In this document: piece by piece, positions 41,301 through 54,079 of the stretch
Layout of the letters: each line of letters begins with the position of its first letter
How positions within the stretch are numbered: position 1 is the stretch's first letter
Source of the DNA: Ichthyophis bannanicus
Lineage: Eukaryota; Chordata; Amphibia; Gymnophiona; Ichthyophiidae
Length of the DNA stretch: 64,000 nucleotides
Assembly: GCA_033557465.1 (NCBI GenBank)
Contig: JAWIIG010000038.1
Span: 434,001-498,000, forward strand
Direction: 5' to 3'
Notes under the pieces: generated by a model
What the model saw: only the letters and a program-made list of their open reading frames with translations
The model's database searches: none
Told to the model about the DNA's origin: nothing
Made by a program: the position numbers and the translations under genes

Positions 41301-43979
41301 CAAATGGGATTTGCTTGGCAACCACAATTTTAATTATAAATCATTACATTTCATTAAAGGGCGTTTTCAAGGCATACATTACATTATTTGTTTGTATTTT
41401 GCCAGATAGTTTTCAGGTTGTGATTTTAGGGCTTTTACAGCAGAAATTATTTTTCAAATTGTCATGGCTATGCTGTCAGTCAAACGAAGGTGTTTTGGAT
41501 ATCATGTGCCCTTGTGTCTCCTCTGCTGAAAGGCAGAGTGAGGAGGCATCTATCTGTGATTTTTTTTTCTTGCATGTAGCTGTAGAATTTTAAGGTGAAT
41601 CCTCCTCAGACTTTGAATGATGACTGAGCAAACTGAAAGGCTGTGGGCATAGGCAATATTATAAATATTAATAGAATGAAAGCCTTGTCACCATTAAACT
41701 GCACATGTTGTATTCATTTCTGAAATGTGTTTTTGCTTGAGGAATGCTCCCAATGATTTTTGCTTGAAAGGGTAAAGGCCACTCACTTTCTAAGCTGTAA
41801 CCGATATGAGAATCCTGGTCAGCTGTAATCCCCTGATGATTGAAGGGGATCGTATTCCGAGACGCCCCGTTGGAAGAGCTGAGGCTTTTGAGTTGCACTA
41901 TAGATTTGGAGCACAGTCTTCCTCTGCCAGAAGGCAGTGATACACTGGTTAATTTTCCTTCCAAATTCAGCTAACATTTTTTTAAAAGTATGATTACAAT
42001 GTGGGTGAGCGCCAAACTGCCAGGATTTGCTTTAGGACAGGTAGAGACAACAGTGATATTCTGATGTATGCTTTTTTTTGTCTGTGTTCATATCGATTAC
42101 TATATACTGTACAAGCTGAAGGTACAAATCCTCCTCAACATCTCTTTAAATCCCATTTAATCTCCCTTATATGGAAATGGGGGACTGAATGACTGGAAAG
42201 GTAGAAGAACATTATGTTAAAATGAATAAAAAATGCAAACTGTGCTGTAGTTCAAATAATATGGTTAATATCGAAACATTCTGGATTAATGGGTCTATAT
42301 TTAACAATGGTTGCCTTTTTCACGTATTTATGTTTTTAAGTAGCTGCTGCAGTTAAATATAATTTGGATATTCAGTAATTGGTGCTGAATATGCAGATTT
42401 AGCAGACAGGACTGGCATTATCCAGGTGACGGTGATAGCCGCTATCTGGACAGGCAGTCCGCAAGGCACTTGATTTATATTACATTTATATACTGCCCTC
42501 CTGCACAGAGCATACAAACAACTTTCAGTTCAAAGATATAATAAAAACGTAGGACTGCTTTTTTGCTCTCTGAGGTTATGTATAGTGTTATCCAGATGGT
42601 GGCACTATCCAAGTAAATGCTGTCTCTACCTCGCTTCTGTCCACAGACCGCCTTGCATTGTCCGGATAGAGGAAATCTTCAGCAGCTCTCAGTCTGGGTA
42701 GTGCCCCTGAATATCCCTCTCAGTGGGACTCGGTGGTCAGCAGAACCTGCTAACCGCATAATTCCTTTTGAATATTGACCCCTAAATGTTTCGGGCTCTG
42801 TAAGCCAGAGGATGGGAAAAGATGTTGTGAGAGTCGTATTTGCTTTATGGATCAAATTCATGTTCTGAATTTAAACAGTTACAAAAAAGGAACCATTGGT
42901 TATATTTTAATTTTATTTTAATCATTTTGTGTGGTGCTCTAAATTGGAGTTTCTTACCCTGCTGTAAATTTTCCTGGATAGATGTTCAGGGTGGAGACTT
43001 CCAGCAATTGTTTCTTGAAGATTTGGTTGGTGGGTTAATTTGCTGCTCCAAACTCTCGTTTGCTTTAGTGCCTCTAATAATGTAAACAAGTTACGAAAAG
43101 AATTTCTCTGCTCAGCAAGACTGAGACAGAAGTGCTTGGTTGCAGAGGCGTAAAGTTTGTTCATGTGGCACCAATGCAGGGCGGCCCCATTGAAGAAGGA
43201 ATCTCTCACTTTGAAGGTTCTTCCCAGAATTGTTCTTTGGAGGCCCATAACTATTTTGTTTCCTTCTTTTGGGTGTGTGTTCCACATTTATCTGCATATT
43301 GTGGTTCTGGTTACTGATGTCGTGTATTATTAAATGTTGTCTGCACTTGGATTGGTCGGGGCCGCCCCTTGAATATTTCCCGCTGGTGTCTGCGACTGGC
43401 TGAACGGCATGCATCCTTTGCAGTATATCTTGAGCACGCTGTGTTCACCTTTACCCCGGACATGTTTCTCTGCAGCAGAAAAGGGAGTCAATCTACATAT
43501 TTCAGGTTTGATTTCTTTCTTGATGGGCCTTAGCTTTGATGACGAAGTGGAGTGGCTGAGATTCAGGAAAACAGAGCCCTGGATGTTATTAAAGAACTTT
43601 TTCAACCTAATTGACTCAGCTAGCTTGAAATGTTATACAAGCTATTTGCTTCTTTTGATGTCATTTTTAAAAGTGATCTTGGCCATGATTCAAGGCTTCA
43701 CACGCTTCCAGAGAATGTGTATGCCTGCCAGGGTGTGCTGCAGTGTCACAAGCTTGCATGGCACTTATCGGGAAGCTATTCATTGCCGCTGCAACCGCTC
43801 CGCAAGCAGTTACAGAGCAGCAAAGTGCAAAATGGGAAGCATGATTAGCAAAGTGGATAATATGAACTATTAGAAGTTTGTAACGGAAATACAAATGAAC
43901 ACGAATCTGGCTGGGCCTGGAGGTCTCCCATGACAGAATGAAACTAGCAGCTGAGTCTGTCTGGCAGGTGTAATAATAG
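41301..43979. other. Intronic DNA, mostly unassigned
   Basis: There is no exon with splice sites and homology. 42365-42785 resembles the GATATTCA foldback family (it ends TGAATATTGACCCC). 42480-42510 carries a LINE-tail-like TATACTGCCCTCCTG. The remainder shows no repeat structure I recognise. Confidence 0.5.
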
Positions 43980-44960
43980 ACTTCACTCTCACCATGTTAC
44001 CGCACATAAAACAGACAGTAAAAACCATATTCTACAAACTCAAAACTATACAACACCTAAGGCCTCTCCTCGAAACACATGACTTTAGATCTGTAGTCAG
44101 TACACTCATCAAACCCCACTTCGACTATTGCAATAGTCTCCTAATTGGCCTTCCACAAAAAAACACCTACCTGCTACAAAGAGCCCAGAACATCTGCGCA
44201 AAAGTAATTGCCAAAGCTTGCCTAACAGACCACGTAACCCCAATACTGCTAGAATTACACTGGCTCCCTATAAATAGCCGAATCAGATATAAAATAATCC
44301 TAGCAACCTTCAAACTCATAAATGGCATCGCCCCCTCACATCTGTCCACACTGCTGCACGCTCCAACTGAAACGAGAACTCAGACAAAATGCAGCCCACT
44401 CCCTTAACACACCAGAAGCCTTCAGGAAATCTAAGAAAACTACAAGCTCCAGAGCATTCTCATTCACTGCCCCTACGCTCTGGAACGATCTCCCAATAGA
44501 CCTTCGCATCATAAAAGACCTCGCTCAATTCAGGAAAGAACTAAAAACGTACCTATTTTCCGAACACTTTGAAATCCCCTACCCCCCAAGTCCAGCTCCA
44601 CAGCAACCACAGTCACACAAACACAAAACCCCTGAAATTACAATTAACTAACTCCTAACAGTCCCCCGCCACACACACACTCCTGACTTACGACAAAAAA
44701 AGGAAATTAATTCCAATACCTACACATGCCCAATAACTATCCAACTCTGTAACACACTATACATAGCCTCTGTAAATAGCCAATGTAAATAGTTTGACAG
44801 TTGTTTGTATTATTACCTGTACATAGTTGAATTCTACTGTTCAATGTAAATGTATACAGATGTGTACAAGATTGTTAAACTGTTCCATGTAAACCGCCCT
44901 TGATCTCTGGAAGGGGCGGTATAAAAGAAATAGATAAATAAATAAATAAATGCAAGTATA
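43980..44960 (+). mobile_element. L2-like LINE 3' end (sense)
   Basis: ORF2 C-terminus: MLPHIKQTVKTIFYKLKTI, then FDYCNSLLIGLP, LLELHWLPINSRIRYKI, TSSRAFSFTAPTLWNDLP and FRKELKTYLFSEHF, with one frameshift near 44380. The 3' UTR has CCGCCCTTGATCTCTGGAAG and GGGGCGGTATAAAAG. A (AAAT)n tail ends near 44955. It is the same family as 8217-8802 plus 20079-21690, only 5'-truncated. Confidence 0.85.
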
Positions 44961-45615
44961 GTAATAATGAGACATCCTAGTGGAAACATGGGTGCTCACA
45001 TAGCTGGGTCAGTCTGGAGGTTGCACAGGCGAACAAGGAGGCTGGATACCCAAACAACAGCCATACTTGTATTGATAGTGGTTTAGATTATGACCAAATT
45101 TGTGGTTAGACATGGGAATAAGAGGGGATGTTGGACACGAATTAAGTGGGCGAGCTTGTATCCCCATTTGTCCATGTTGGTAGCGTACAACTGAAGAAGA
45201 CAACTGACACAGTCTTGGATAAGGGGAGATAGGCACACTCTTTACCCTTCTGGTGTGGTTAGTTACTTCGGCTATTCCAACTGGTTTTTATTTGCTGACA
45301 TCCACTACCACCCAGTAGTCAAAAGAACTTGTATGTTTAGAAGCCACCACTAAATGCAAAAATCCCCTATCCATGAATTTTCTCTGTCACTATATGGCTA
45401 GTTTTGCCAGACATTCCCTCTGAATACTCCAGTACTAACTGTATAGTACCAGCGCAGAGCGAGGGTATTCTCCCTACCTGGGTGTATAGTTGCAGTATTC
45501 CACTGCTATCCATATAGCTAAGGTTTGTGAGAAATTAGTCCTATATACTAAATACTATATTAAAAAGTCAGCGAGTAAATATTGATGCCACACATTTGAT
45601 GGATGATCAAATCTG
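44961..45615. other. Unassigned intronic DNA
   Basis: No gene, exon or repeat that I can support. Confidence 0.4.
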
Positions 45616-45619
45616 AACA

Positions 45620-46315
45620 GTCTTAAAGGCATTTCAGGCATTAAGGTTTCTGAGATTGATTTGTTCCTTCTTATCAGATTTAAAGAAGGTTGTTAATGCT
45701 TTTTTATTGTCCCTTATAGACTACTATAACCTACTATATTTAAGACAAATCAGACTACATTGCTACAGAATACAGCAGCAAAAATGGTACTGCAAAGTAA
45801 AAGATGGGAAAGGATGGCCCCATATCGCATCTCTTCACCTTGACTTCCAATAGATCTGAGGATCCTGTTTAAGTTACGGAATTTGTATAAAAAGCCCTGC
45901 ATAGAAATAGACCAGGTTATCTGTAAACAAGCACGGTACAATAGATCCCCAAACAAGCAATGCACTCGCAAACTGAAATGAGATTAGCAATTCCAACAGC
46001 CAAAGACTTTTTAAAATTAGTGACCACGTGGGAAAGGATACTGATGGGAATAGCTCCAACAATCTGGAATAGCCTACCACCAGACGTGAAGGCATGCTCC
46101 TCCTACTTGAGTTTTAGGAAACTGATTAAAAGATGGCTTTTCGAAAACCTGATAGAGAGATTATGATTTGTCTGTAGATTAGACAACATAATGCAGCTCT
46201 TGTGATCCGTAAATACCATCAGATTTTTTTTTTATACTGAAATGTTATTTAAATTGTAAGCCACCCTGGTCTATGATTTGGGCATATCTATGGCAGTTTA
46301 GAAAAATTTCTTTTA
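45620..46315 (+). mobile_element. L2/CR1-group LINE 3' end (older, sense)
   Basis: Degraded ORF2 end: KKVVNAFLLSLIDYYNLLYL near 45680-45740, then GIAPTIWNSLPPDVKA and FRKLIKRWLFENL near 46050-46150. It is followed by a 3' UTR with GTAAGCCACCCTGGTCTATG. It is a different family from 43980-44960. Confidence 0.7.
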
Positions 46316-46319
46316 ACGT

Positions 46320-47448
46320 AAATTCTGTGTATAGCAGCTGAATATCACTGGTGAGGGCTTTGCACTGTAGAATGGCACTGAATAGACGTATTTTAAATGC
46401 TGCAGCCAGTATTTACAACGAAAAAAGCCCACCACCAGTCTGAATGCCAACCCCTATGTTAATTTGTAAACTAGGCCTTCCCTTTGAGCAATGGGTAATG
46501 CAAATGTATATTTCATTGCTTAAACCTCCTTGATTTCAAACTGGTCAGCTGTTTAACTCTTAAGGGCTCCTTTTAAAAAATTGTGGTTGACGGCCTTTTT
46601 TTTTTTTTTTTTTTTTAATCATTGCTAGCTTTCTGGATTCTTCTCAGTGATAAATTATAATTTTAGCTATATGTAGGCTCTTAAAGTTCGTCCATGGCAG
46701 AAAAATGCTTTGCAGGACTCCACTGGCTATTGGTCACAGCTATGGCTGGCCACAGCTTCCAAAAAGGCCTGTAGTGCCAAGATCCGGGGAGGTCCAAAAT
46801 ATCACCACCACATGATGACTATGTTAAAATCTTTTCATTGCCAGGGCAGGCGTAAACATTAGGCAAAACTAGGTAGTTGCCTAGGGCAGGATCTTCATGG
46901 AAGGCAGCAAGGAGCAGCAAAGCAAAGCAATAGTCCTAATACCCAGGCAACTCGGAGAACTATCAGCTCGTATATTTACCTGCAGAGAGGGTGGATAAGT
47001 TTCAGGTAAATGGCTCTTTAGAAGTTGCTGTAGTGGAGGATAACTAATTAAAGGATAGTTTTTTAAAATTTATAATTCTTTATTCACTACCAACCATAGA
47101 GCAATACAAAGGAAGATCAGCGAATAGCATTGTAAATGTTTAGATGACAATTAATGCCCCTCCCACTTTACAATCCTGTGGTTGGGGGCTTAGTTAAAGT
47201 GCATTTTAAAGTGTCTGTATTAAGCCTATTTTGACAAGACAAATAGGTGCCTTCTTAAAATACTATTGTAAGAGGCCTGATGCTTATATATGTGTCTGTA
47301 CAGCGCTGCATATGCATTGTAGTGCTAAATAAATGATCAGTAGTAGTTGCCTCCATTGCAGGCGCAGGCATTTATATCAGCCCTACAGTTGATGTAAATG
47401 CCTGTGTCTGTATTTCTCGAGCACGTGTGTAAAATTATGGGGCCCGAT
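46320..47448. other. Unassigned intronic DNA
   Basis: 46595-46620 is a T-run. 47285-47345 resembles the L2 3' UTR box (CTGTACAGCGCTGCATATGC). Otherwise nothing is recognised. Confidence 0.4.
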
Positions 47449-47898
47449 ATTCAAAGGCATTGACACAGTTTACAGACCTGTAAATCGTGTAAATGCAGTT
47501 AGCGCAATATTCAACGTGTTAGTGCCATGTTAGTGCTGCTGAATATCCCTGATTAATGCTGCTGCAAGCCGTGATGCAACCCCTGCTGCTGGGTGTTTTG
47601 GGGGCGGCAACAGTCGCTAACCAGGCAACAGCGATATTGCATGCTGCCCGGTTAGAAACCTGCGGGCAAAAGATAGGCACAGCTTAGGCTGGCTTATCTT
47701 TGACCCGCAGGAGCTAACTGGGCAGCATGCAATATTGCCGCTGGCCAATTAGCTGCTGCAGAGGCTATGTGGCGACCCCAGATGTCCAATGCTGGAGCTG
47801 CATATGACCCCGACATTGAATATCCAGGGTTAAGGGTCGGCAGCGATGGCTATGCACCGAAGTGGTGCATAGCCATTCCAGTTCAATATCAGGCCCAT
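47449..47898. repeat. MITE-like foldback repeat, GGGCCCGATATTCAA ends
   Basis: Terminal inverted sequences are GGGCCCGATATTCAAAG at the left and TTCAATATCAGGCCC at the right. The interior contains a long inverted pair (CAGCGATATTGCATGCTGCC near 47627 and GGCAGCATGCAATATTGCCG near 47721). No ORF. Confidence 0.65.
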
Positions 47899-48118
47899 AG
47901 TATTTATAAACTATATGTATACTTACATTCTCCATCTAAACTTCGCCCATGTGCATGCTCATTTGAAAAGTACGCTCCTTGATGCAAAATGCTTACTTTT
48001 ATGCCAGTTGGTATTTTATAAAAGGTCATCGATACATATATGTTACCACAGTCTTGCAGGAATTACTTTATATCTATATTTATATATATGAAATAAAGTT
48101 TAATACTTAAAAATATAG

Positions 48119-48300
48119 GTGGAATAGCCTAATGGTTAGAGCACTGGCTTGGTAAACAAGAGGCCAGGGTATGATTCCCACTAGCACTCCTTGTGGCCTT
48201 GGGCAAGTCACTTAACCTCGGAAGAAAGGCCTGGCAAATTACTTCCGGTCATACTGCTAAGAAAACCCAGGAGCTGCTGGGTCACCAGGAATCAGCCTTG
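48119..48300 (+). mobile_element. tRNA-headed SINE with MIR-like core
   Basis: It reads GTGGAATAGCCTAATGGTTA (A-box region), then GGGTATGATTCCCACTAGCA (B-box) and CCTTGGGCAAGTCACTTAAC (core). It ends near CTGGGTCACCAGGAATCAG. It lacks the poly(A) seen at 61649-61875. Confidence 0.75.
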
Positions 48301-48364
48301 ATTGAAAGGCTCACATTGCATTTTGCATTCAAAGCAATTAACACGATTAACAGACATGCTAACC

Positions 48365-48745
48365 ACATTAATCGGGCAGAGTGGGGTATTCAGCAACACA
48401 TAGCCATCTTTTTTCCGCTGAATATCCCTCTGTAACACTGCTAGATGCCCCAATGCTAACCGCTTACAGGGCAGCATTCCTGGGGGCGGTGCCGAAATTC
48501 AGTCGCTGACTATTTTAAAGCGGCAACAGTTAAGCAGAAAAAAGGCTGGCCAGACTTCAGCCAACCAGGTAGCGGCTGAATATCACCGCTGCCTGCTCAA
48601 CTGCAGGGCCATCCAGCCAGCCTAGACATTCAATGCCTGTGGCCGACTATGACCCTGCACCGAATATCTGGGTCTTAGTTAAAGCAGCAGTAACCAGCCG
48701 TTTTAGCTGTGCTGGCTACTGCCACTGAATATCAGCCCTATAATG
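48365..48745. repeat. GATATTCAG-type foldback repeat
   Basis: It starts near GGTATTCAGCAACACATAGC and ends ACTGAATATCAGCCC, with internal GCTGAATATC boxes. It is related by its ends to 47449-47898. Confidence 0.5.
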
Positions 48746-48999
48746 TTGGATTATGCATTTGTAAATGATTGTTCTGTGAGGAATGGTATCGAGGTGATCT
48801 TAATTGTTGAGTTTAATAACTAAATAAGTGATAATTATCAAAATGAGAGGGGCGGGGGCTGCTTAGGGTTCCTAAAGGTTAATTGAGTGGAGTGCAAGGC
48901 TGATGGTTTACCTAGGGGCCCCTAAGCTCCTATTACCCTTGCCACCGGCCAGGCTTCAGGTTTCCGCTTGTCAATTTAAAATCCTTGTGCAGAAGGGAT

Positions 49000-49445
49000 G
49001 CATTGTAATTCCTTTGGTACACTTGGTGTAGTTGAAGGCTTGGGAGTGTTCATTTTCCTTGCAAACTCCAAACTTATAGACAGGCTCCCAGTGAAGCTCA
49101 GGCTGTTGGATGATCGTTTTCTGTTTTATAAGCACCTAAAGGCTCTTTTTTTAACCAAATGTTCTCTAAGGAAACGGGGAACTGTAGATTTGGAGGGTGG
49201 GCACTGATATTTTAGGGGTGTCAGGAAATGGATTGGAAATTTGTTTGTTAAATGTTATATTATATTGTGTTTTTAATATTACTTTTCTTTGCAAGTTGCT
49301 GTGAGCTCCCAGGGAATTTTGTAAAAGGACACCTAAAAAAAAACCTCAGCACCATATCTGTATTTTATGCTTATTCAGTATTTTGTGCAATTCTGGACAT
49401 AGTATCTCAAAAAAGATATAGCTGAATTAGAAAAGGTTCAGAGAA
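49000..49445 (+). mobile_element. Short LINE 3' fragments
   Basis: 49030-49180 reads as a LINE ORF2 end (LPVKLRLLDDRFLFYKHLKA, cf. LP..LR......F...LK). 49375-49445 reads as a CR1 C-terminal piece across frames (GCAATTCTGGACATAG, then GAAAAGGTTCAGAGAAGG). Confidence 0.45.
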
Positions 49446-50060
49446 GGGTGTGTGTCTTGTGTAAGTGGTGTTTGTGTGTGTGTGTAGGTGTGTGTGCACC
49501 TCTGTTCTGTTTGTTTGTTTTTTATTGTGCATATGCGTCTCTATTTTGTTTGTGTGTATGTGTCTGTCTTGGCTCATATGTCTGTGCCAGTTTGTATGAA
49601 TGTGCATGCATTTGTGTTTCAGTTCTTCTGCTGGGTCAGTGTTAGACATGTTCAGGGCAAAGGTTAAAGCGGAGGCCCCCCCAATCCCCTCTTCTCCTCC
49701 CCCCTCCCCCCCAATATCTAAAGTCTGTCTAGCTAATATATACTATAAAATGTTTCCTTCAGGAACATGTCTAAACTTCTTTTAAGTCCAGCTATGCAAG
49801 ATACCTTAACTCGCTTTGCAAGGTCTCTGGTGCATTTTCCATAAATACTGCAGTCGGCCTGAGAACATCTGTATATACCTATTGAGAAAACTGAACAAGC
49901 CAATCAGCTGCCCTGTTTGCCCTTCCTTAACGCTGACCCTATTCATATGTGCTTGTATGTGTTTGTGAATGCTTAGATGTATATGTCTGTGCTTATATAG
50001 ACATGTTAGTATATGTGTGGGTGAGTGCATATCTGTGTTGTTTCTATGTGTCTGTGATAA
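49446..50060. repeat. GT-rich low-complexity tracts around a CR1 fragment
   Basis: 49446-49640 and 49930-50060 are rich in GTGT and TGTGTGTATG. Between them, 49735-49850 resembles an antisense CR1 3' region (TTCCTTCAGGAACATGTCTA). Frames here (Cys/Val-rich, or His/Thr-rich on the minus strand) are not genes. Confidence 0.55.
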
Positions 50061-50669
50061 GGAGAAGGGGAAATGTTTGACAAGCACAATTCTGTAATCA
50101 CTATGTTACTGTGAATGAGCATTTGTGTAGTGCAGCTGCTGGAACAGCTTTTCCTATAGAAATGCATTGAAACATATTTGGGAAGGGTGGGCCTTTGACT
50201 TCATTTTTGTTCCATCTCCTATGATATGCAGAAATTAAACTTGTACTGCACAGGAATTTCTCCCAGCTCACTTCCTCCCTATAGCACCCTTCCAGTGCTC
50301 CACTCCCATAGCCTAAATTAGCTAGATCCTATCCATAATAGCTAGTTACATTGGAAGCAAGCAGGACAGGCTCACTTAAACAGGGATGAGATTTGGAGCA
50401 CTACAAATAGAGATTTTAAACTCTGAAAAATATTGAAATATTAGCTTTCCTTCCAGCCCTTAGACCTTAATGTAAAAATCAGTAGAATCATGATAAAAGC
50501 CAGACGTCAATCCTAACCTCCTGATTGGCGAGCATATCTGACAGTGCCCAGAAGTAACTTAATCTAGCCTGCAAATGGCACTAAATACTGACAGTACACA
50601 TTGCAATCAGTAAGAAAGCAGTACTAGTTAGTAGCTTTCACAGTAGAAATAACAGCAAAGAAAATGAAA
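50061..50669. other. Unassigned intronic DNA
   Basis: No gene or repeat that I can support. Confidence 0.4.
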
Positions 50670-50674
50670 TTTCC

Positions 50675-50775
50675 ATATCGTCCTGCTAGACTAGTCCAGC
50701 AGATTGGTGGAGATAAAGAACAAATGAAAAGCCCAGGTTTCAATGACATCACTCCCATGCCTCTCTCCGCCTCAG
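50675..50775. repeat. Left inverted repeat of DIRS element 5
   Basis: It contains CCTGCTAGACTAGTCCAGCA, GATTGGTGGAGATAAAG and AAGCCCAGGTTTCAATGACA. The segment from about 50692 is complementary to 62950-63021. Confidence 0.8.
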
Positions 50776-51259
50776 CCACCAGACGTCTCTTAGTATTTCA
50801 TTGTCTCCAGCAGATGGTGGATGGATTTTCTATACTCTGAAGAAAATCTGAAGAATTAAAAGGAAAAGATTGATTTAAATGCTTGTGAACGACCACCTTG
50901 AGGTTGATTCTCTCACTTGAGCATGATGTGGGAGGCTCCACTGGATTGCGGTCTTTTCGGTAACCATAGGAGGAGGGAAAATTTGTTTCACTCCATGCTC
51001 TTATCATAATAGCCTATTGAGCAGCCAGAAAATTGGTAGGATCTGGAAGAGTACAACAGACTTGCACAATCTTGATGCCCCTCCCTCCTCCTCCTTTCCC
51101 TTCTGCTCTCTCCCAAAGATTGCAGGAGTCTCTCAGAGGAACTTAAAAGCTTTGCCTGCAAAGCCAGAGAAACAGTTTTAGGGGAGTAGAGCTGAACCTG
51201 GCATGGATTGCTGCCTGAGGCTCTCATGGGCTGAGTACTAAGGCTTGATTTCATCATTG
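50776..51259 (+). other. 5' UTR stretch of DIRS element 5
   Basis: No ORF. It lies between the left inverted repeat and the nested DIRS fragment. Assignment rests on position only. Confidence 0.45.
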
Positions 51260-52529
51260 TCCTTGTTGGGGGCTCTCGATTCCATCCACAGTAGTAGCTG
51301 CTTACCGCTGGATGCTGGGAGTGTTCATCTTCCCTATCTGTATGATTGGCTGATCAAGAATACCACGCCGGAAGTGGTGCAAGAATCAACACAGTTGACC
51401 ATTTGGATGTTAGAACTACTAAGGTTCATCCTAAATCACCCAAAATCCCACCTATAACCCACCAAATAATTGTAATTCATAGGAGCCTTGTTTAACACGA
51501 CTCAGGCAAGAGCTTTCCTTCCGCACGACAGACTCCTCAGATTTTCGACGCTGCTGAAGGTGACTCAATTGAGTCAGCAAGTAACAGCTCACAAGATGTT
51601 AATTATACTAGGCCATATGGCCTCTACTATGCATGTAACATCCTTGGCATGCCTCCTTATAAGGCAGGCTCAGTGGATTCTGAGGACTGTGTGGACCCAA
51701 GCTACAGGTTGACTCGGGGATCATCCGTATGTCGCCAGTCCTCTCGTTAGTCACTACAGTGGTGGACAGTCCACCACAATTTGCTCAAAGTTCTCCCAAA
51801 TTGCTCCTCCTTAAAAGGTTTTGGTGACAGGTGCATCCAAACTGGATTGGGGAGCCCATCTTGATAGGTTTCACACTCAGGGTGATTGGTCCTTCCAAGA
51901 AATTCTCCTCTAAATCAGTTTCTTGGAGTTAAGAGCTGGGATTGACTGGCCAACCAAATTGTTCTGATTCAGACCAGTAATCAGTTTGCATTGTTCTTCA
52001 TGAACAAGTAGGGAGGAATGGGCTCATACCTCCTGTGATGGGAAGCAGTCAGGTTGTGAAAGTTTTCCAATCCATATGGGATGGACATGAGAGCCACATA
52101 CCAGGGAGCAAAACATGCTGGCAGTCAGAGTGAGTTGAGTCCTCCAACCACACGAATGGACACTGGACAGGGAGGTGGCAGCCAGCATTTTTTTGGGAGT
52201 GGGGCACCTTCTTTGTAGATCATTTTGCCACTCTGCAAAATATCCAGTGGACCAGTTCTGCTCCAGGGTAAGATCATATAACAGACCAGCCTTGAATACC
52301 TTCCTCCTATATTGTTGGGGAAGGTCTTCAGTATGCGTCTCCTCCAGTACCTGTCATTGCAAAGACCTTCCTGAAGCTCAGAACAGATGGAGGCATGATG
52401 ATTCTCATTGCTGCTTAGTGGCGCAAACAACCTTGGTTTCCTCTCCTGCTGCATCTCTCCAGTCAGGAGCCACTCTGGCTGGGCCAGGTGCCAGGTCTAA
52501 TTTCATAGAAGAATGGGATGATGTTGCAC

Positions 52530-53224
52530 CCCAACATCTAGTCCTTGGTCCTCATGGCATGGATGTTGAGAGGCTGGTGTTACCCAAGCTCAACCTGCCC
52601 ACCGGTGTAACCAATATCCTTTTGGCCTCTAGGAGGGCCTCAACAAGGCAGTCTTATACCTGTAAGTGGAAGAGGTTTGTTGACTGGTGTGAAGGCCAGG
52701 CCCTAGATTCTTTTGTCTGCCCACACAGAAACTGCTTGAGTATTTTACACCTCTCCAAGTCTGGACAAGTCCAACTCTGTCTGGGTCCACCTCAGTGCAA
52801 GTGGAACTTTTTAGGGTGTGGAAGGGAAGTCCATCTTGGTACAGCCTTTAGTTTGCTTCATGCTGGGGTTGCTTCTCTGGAAGCCTCCCTAGAAACCTCC
52901 ATGATGTCATGGGACCTCAATTTGGTTCTTGCGCAGCTTATGAAAGCTCCTTTTGAGCCCCTTACTTCCTGCCCTCTGATGTTCTTGACTTGGAAGGTTT
53001 TGTTTTAGGTGGTGCTCACTTCAACACACAGAGTGAATGAGCTTCAGGCTCTCATAGTTCATCCTCCTTACACCAAATTCCATCATAATAAAGTGATCCT
53101 CTGTACTCATCCTAAATTCCTGCCAAAAATGATATTAGATTTCCATCTTAATCAGTCAGTTGTTCTACTAACATTTTTCCCAAAACCTCATGGAAGCTGC
53201 ATTGTACATGTTAGACGTAAATGA
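52530..53224 (+). pseudogene. Recombinase remnant of the nested DIRS fragment
   Basis: The N-terminal core-binding part and the beginning of the catalytic domain are recognisable. The first catalytic Arg motif reads STHRVNELQAL rather than SARRISELQAL, so the Arg-Arg pair is altered to His-Arg. A stop at about 53006 and loss of everything after the SINE-tail insertion at 53248 remove the H-x-x-R and Tyr motifs. It cannot be functional. Confidence 0.7.
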
Positions 53225-53247
53225 GCCTTAGCCTTCTACTTGGAATG

Positions 53248-53485
53248 GGCTTATTTATTTAGCAGGTTTTTTATACTGCTTTATCATTTCAGTCAAAGCG
53301 GTTTACATTGCAGCTTAAACTTGGTAATGTACATTAAACAAGGACATGGATAATTTGAATTTTTCTGAGGAAGTGGAGGGTTAAGTGACTTGCCCAAGGC
53401 CACAAGGAGTGCTAGTGAGAATCAAACCCTGGTCTCTTGGTTCCCAAGCCAGTGCTGTAACCATTAGGCTACTCCACTCTAAAGC
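53248..53485 (-). mobile_element. SINE with LINE tail (antisense)
   Basis: The left edge has TTATTTATTTAGCAGG and TTTTATACTGC with a GCGGTTTACATTGCAGC box. The right part reads in antisense the SINE core (AAGTGACTTGCCCAAGGCCA) and tRNA-like head (GCTGTAACCATTAGGCTACT). Confidence 0.75.
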
Positions 53486-54079
53486 TTGTCTGCTTTCTCA
53501 TGGGCTTTCAGTAGCCTGTAACTAGGGAGTCCCATATGCGAGGACTTCATTCCTGATTGTCCATGGAGTTTTCACCTGGGTGTGCAGATGTTCTCCATGG
53601 AGAGCAGAAATAGTTATCACAATCCTTCTACCTCTCCTGGGAGTTCTATTCTACTATAGCTGTAATATCAGACTAATCCAAGATGGGCCACAGCAGCAGG
53701 CGGGAAGATGGTGTGTATACGCAGTGGAACTTCACAAATGCTTCTACTAGTAGCTGGGAAGCATTCACATGTGGGGCTCCGTCAGATGACATCACCTATA
53801 TGTGAGGACTTTCCTGCTGTCCACAGAGAACCCCTGCAACAGGTGAGTAACTACCTTGTCTGACCTTGCCTGCCTCCGGGCAGGAGGTGGCGAGTAGCGA
53901 ATGGCGTGTGGGTAAGGATGGCTAGCTGGCTGGAGCTTCTGGCAGCTGTGCTGTGGGCTGCTCCCTGTCCTCTAGGGGATCAATGGCAGCTATGTCCCCT
54001 GGTGTAGAGGGGGGTGGGGGGATTGTGCTCTCCAGAATTTTTTTTTTTTTTTTTATGACAGGGCTGGTCATTCTGGCAT

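Larger units (their letters stand above)
51260..53862 (+). mobile_element. 5'-truncated DIRS fragment (third family), nested in element 5
   Basis: It starts within RT (GVFIFP..... near 51318 corresponds to the segment before YLDD). RNase H is decayed (51820-52500). Recombinase pieces follow at 52590-53220: LLASRRASTRQSYTCKWKRF, MSWDLNLVLAQLMKAPFEPL, then HRVNELQALIVHPPYTKFHH. An internal complementary region relic (about 53530-53625) and a right inverted repeat (about 53680-53862) close it, ending CAGGTGAGTAACTACC. It is closer to family A than to B. Confidence 0.72.

Noticed and set aside
42922..43414. Overlapping minus frames of 100-121 codons
   Set aside because: No family motif, no splice context, ordinary chance length in intron DNA.
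49407..49649. His/Thr-rich and Cys/Val-rich frames on opposite strands
   Set aside because: Generated by GT-rich low-complexity sequence.
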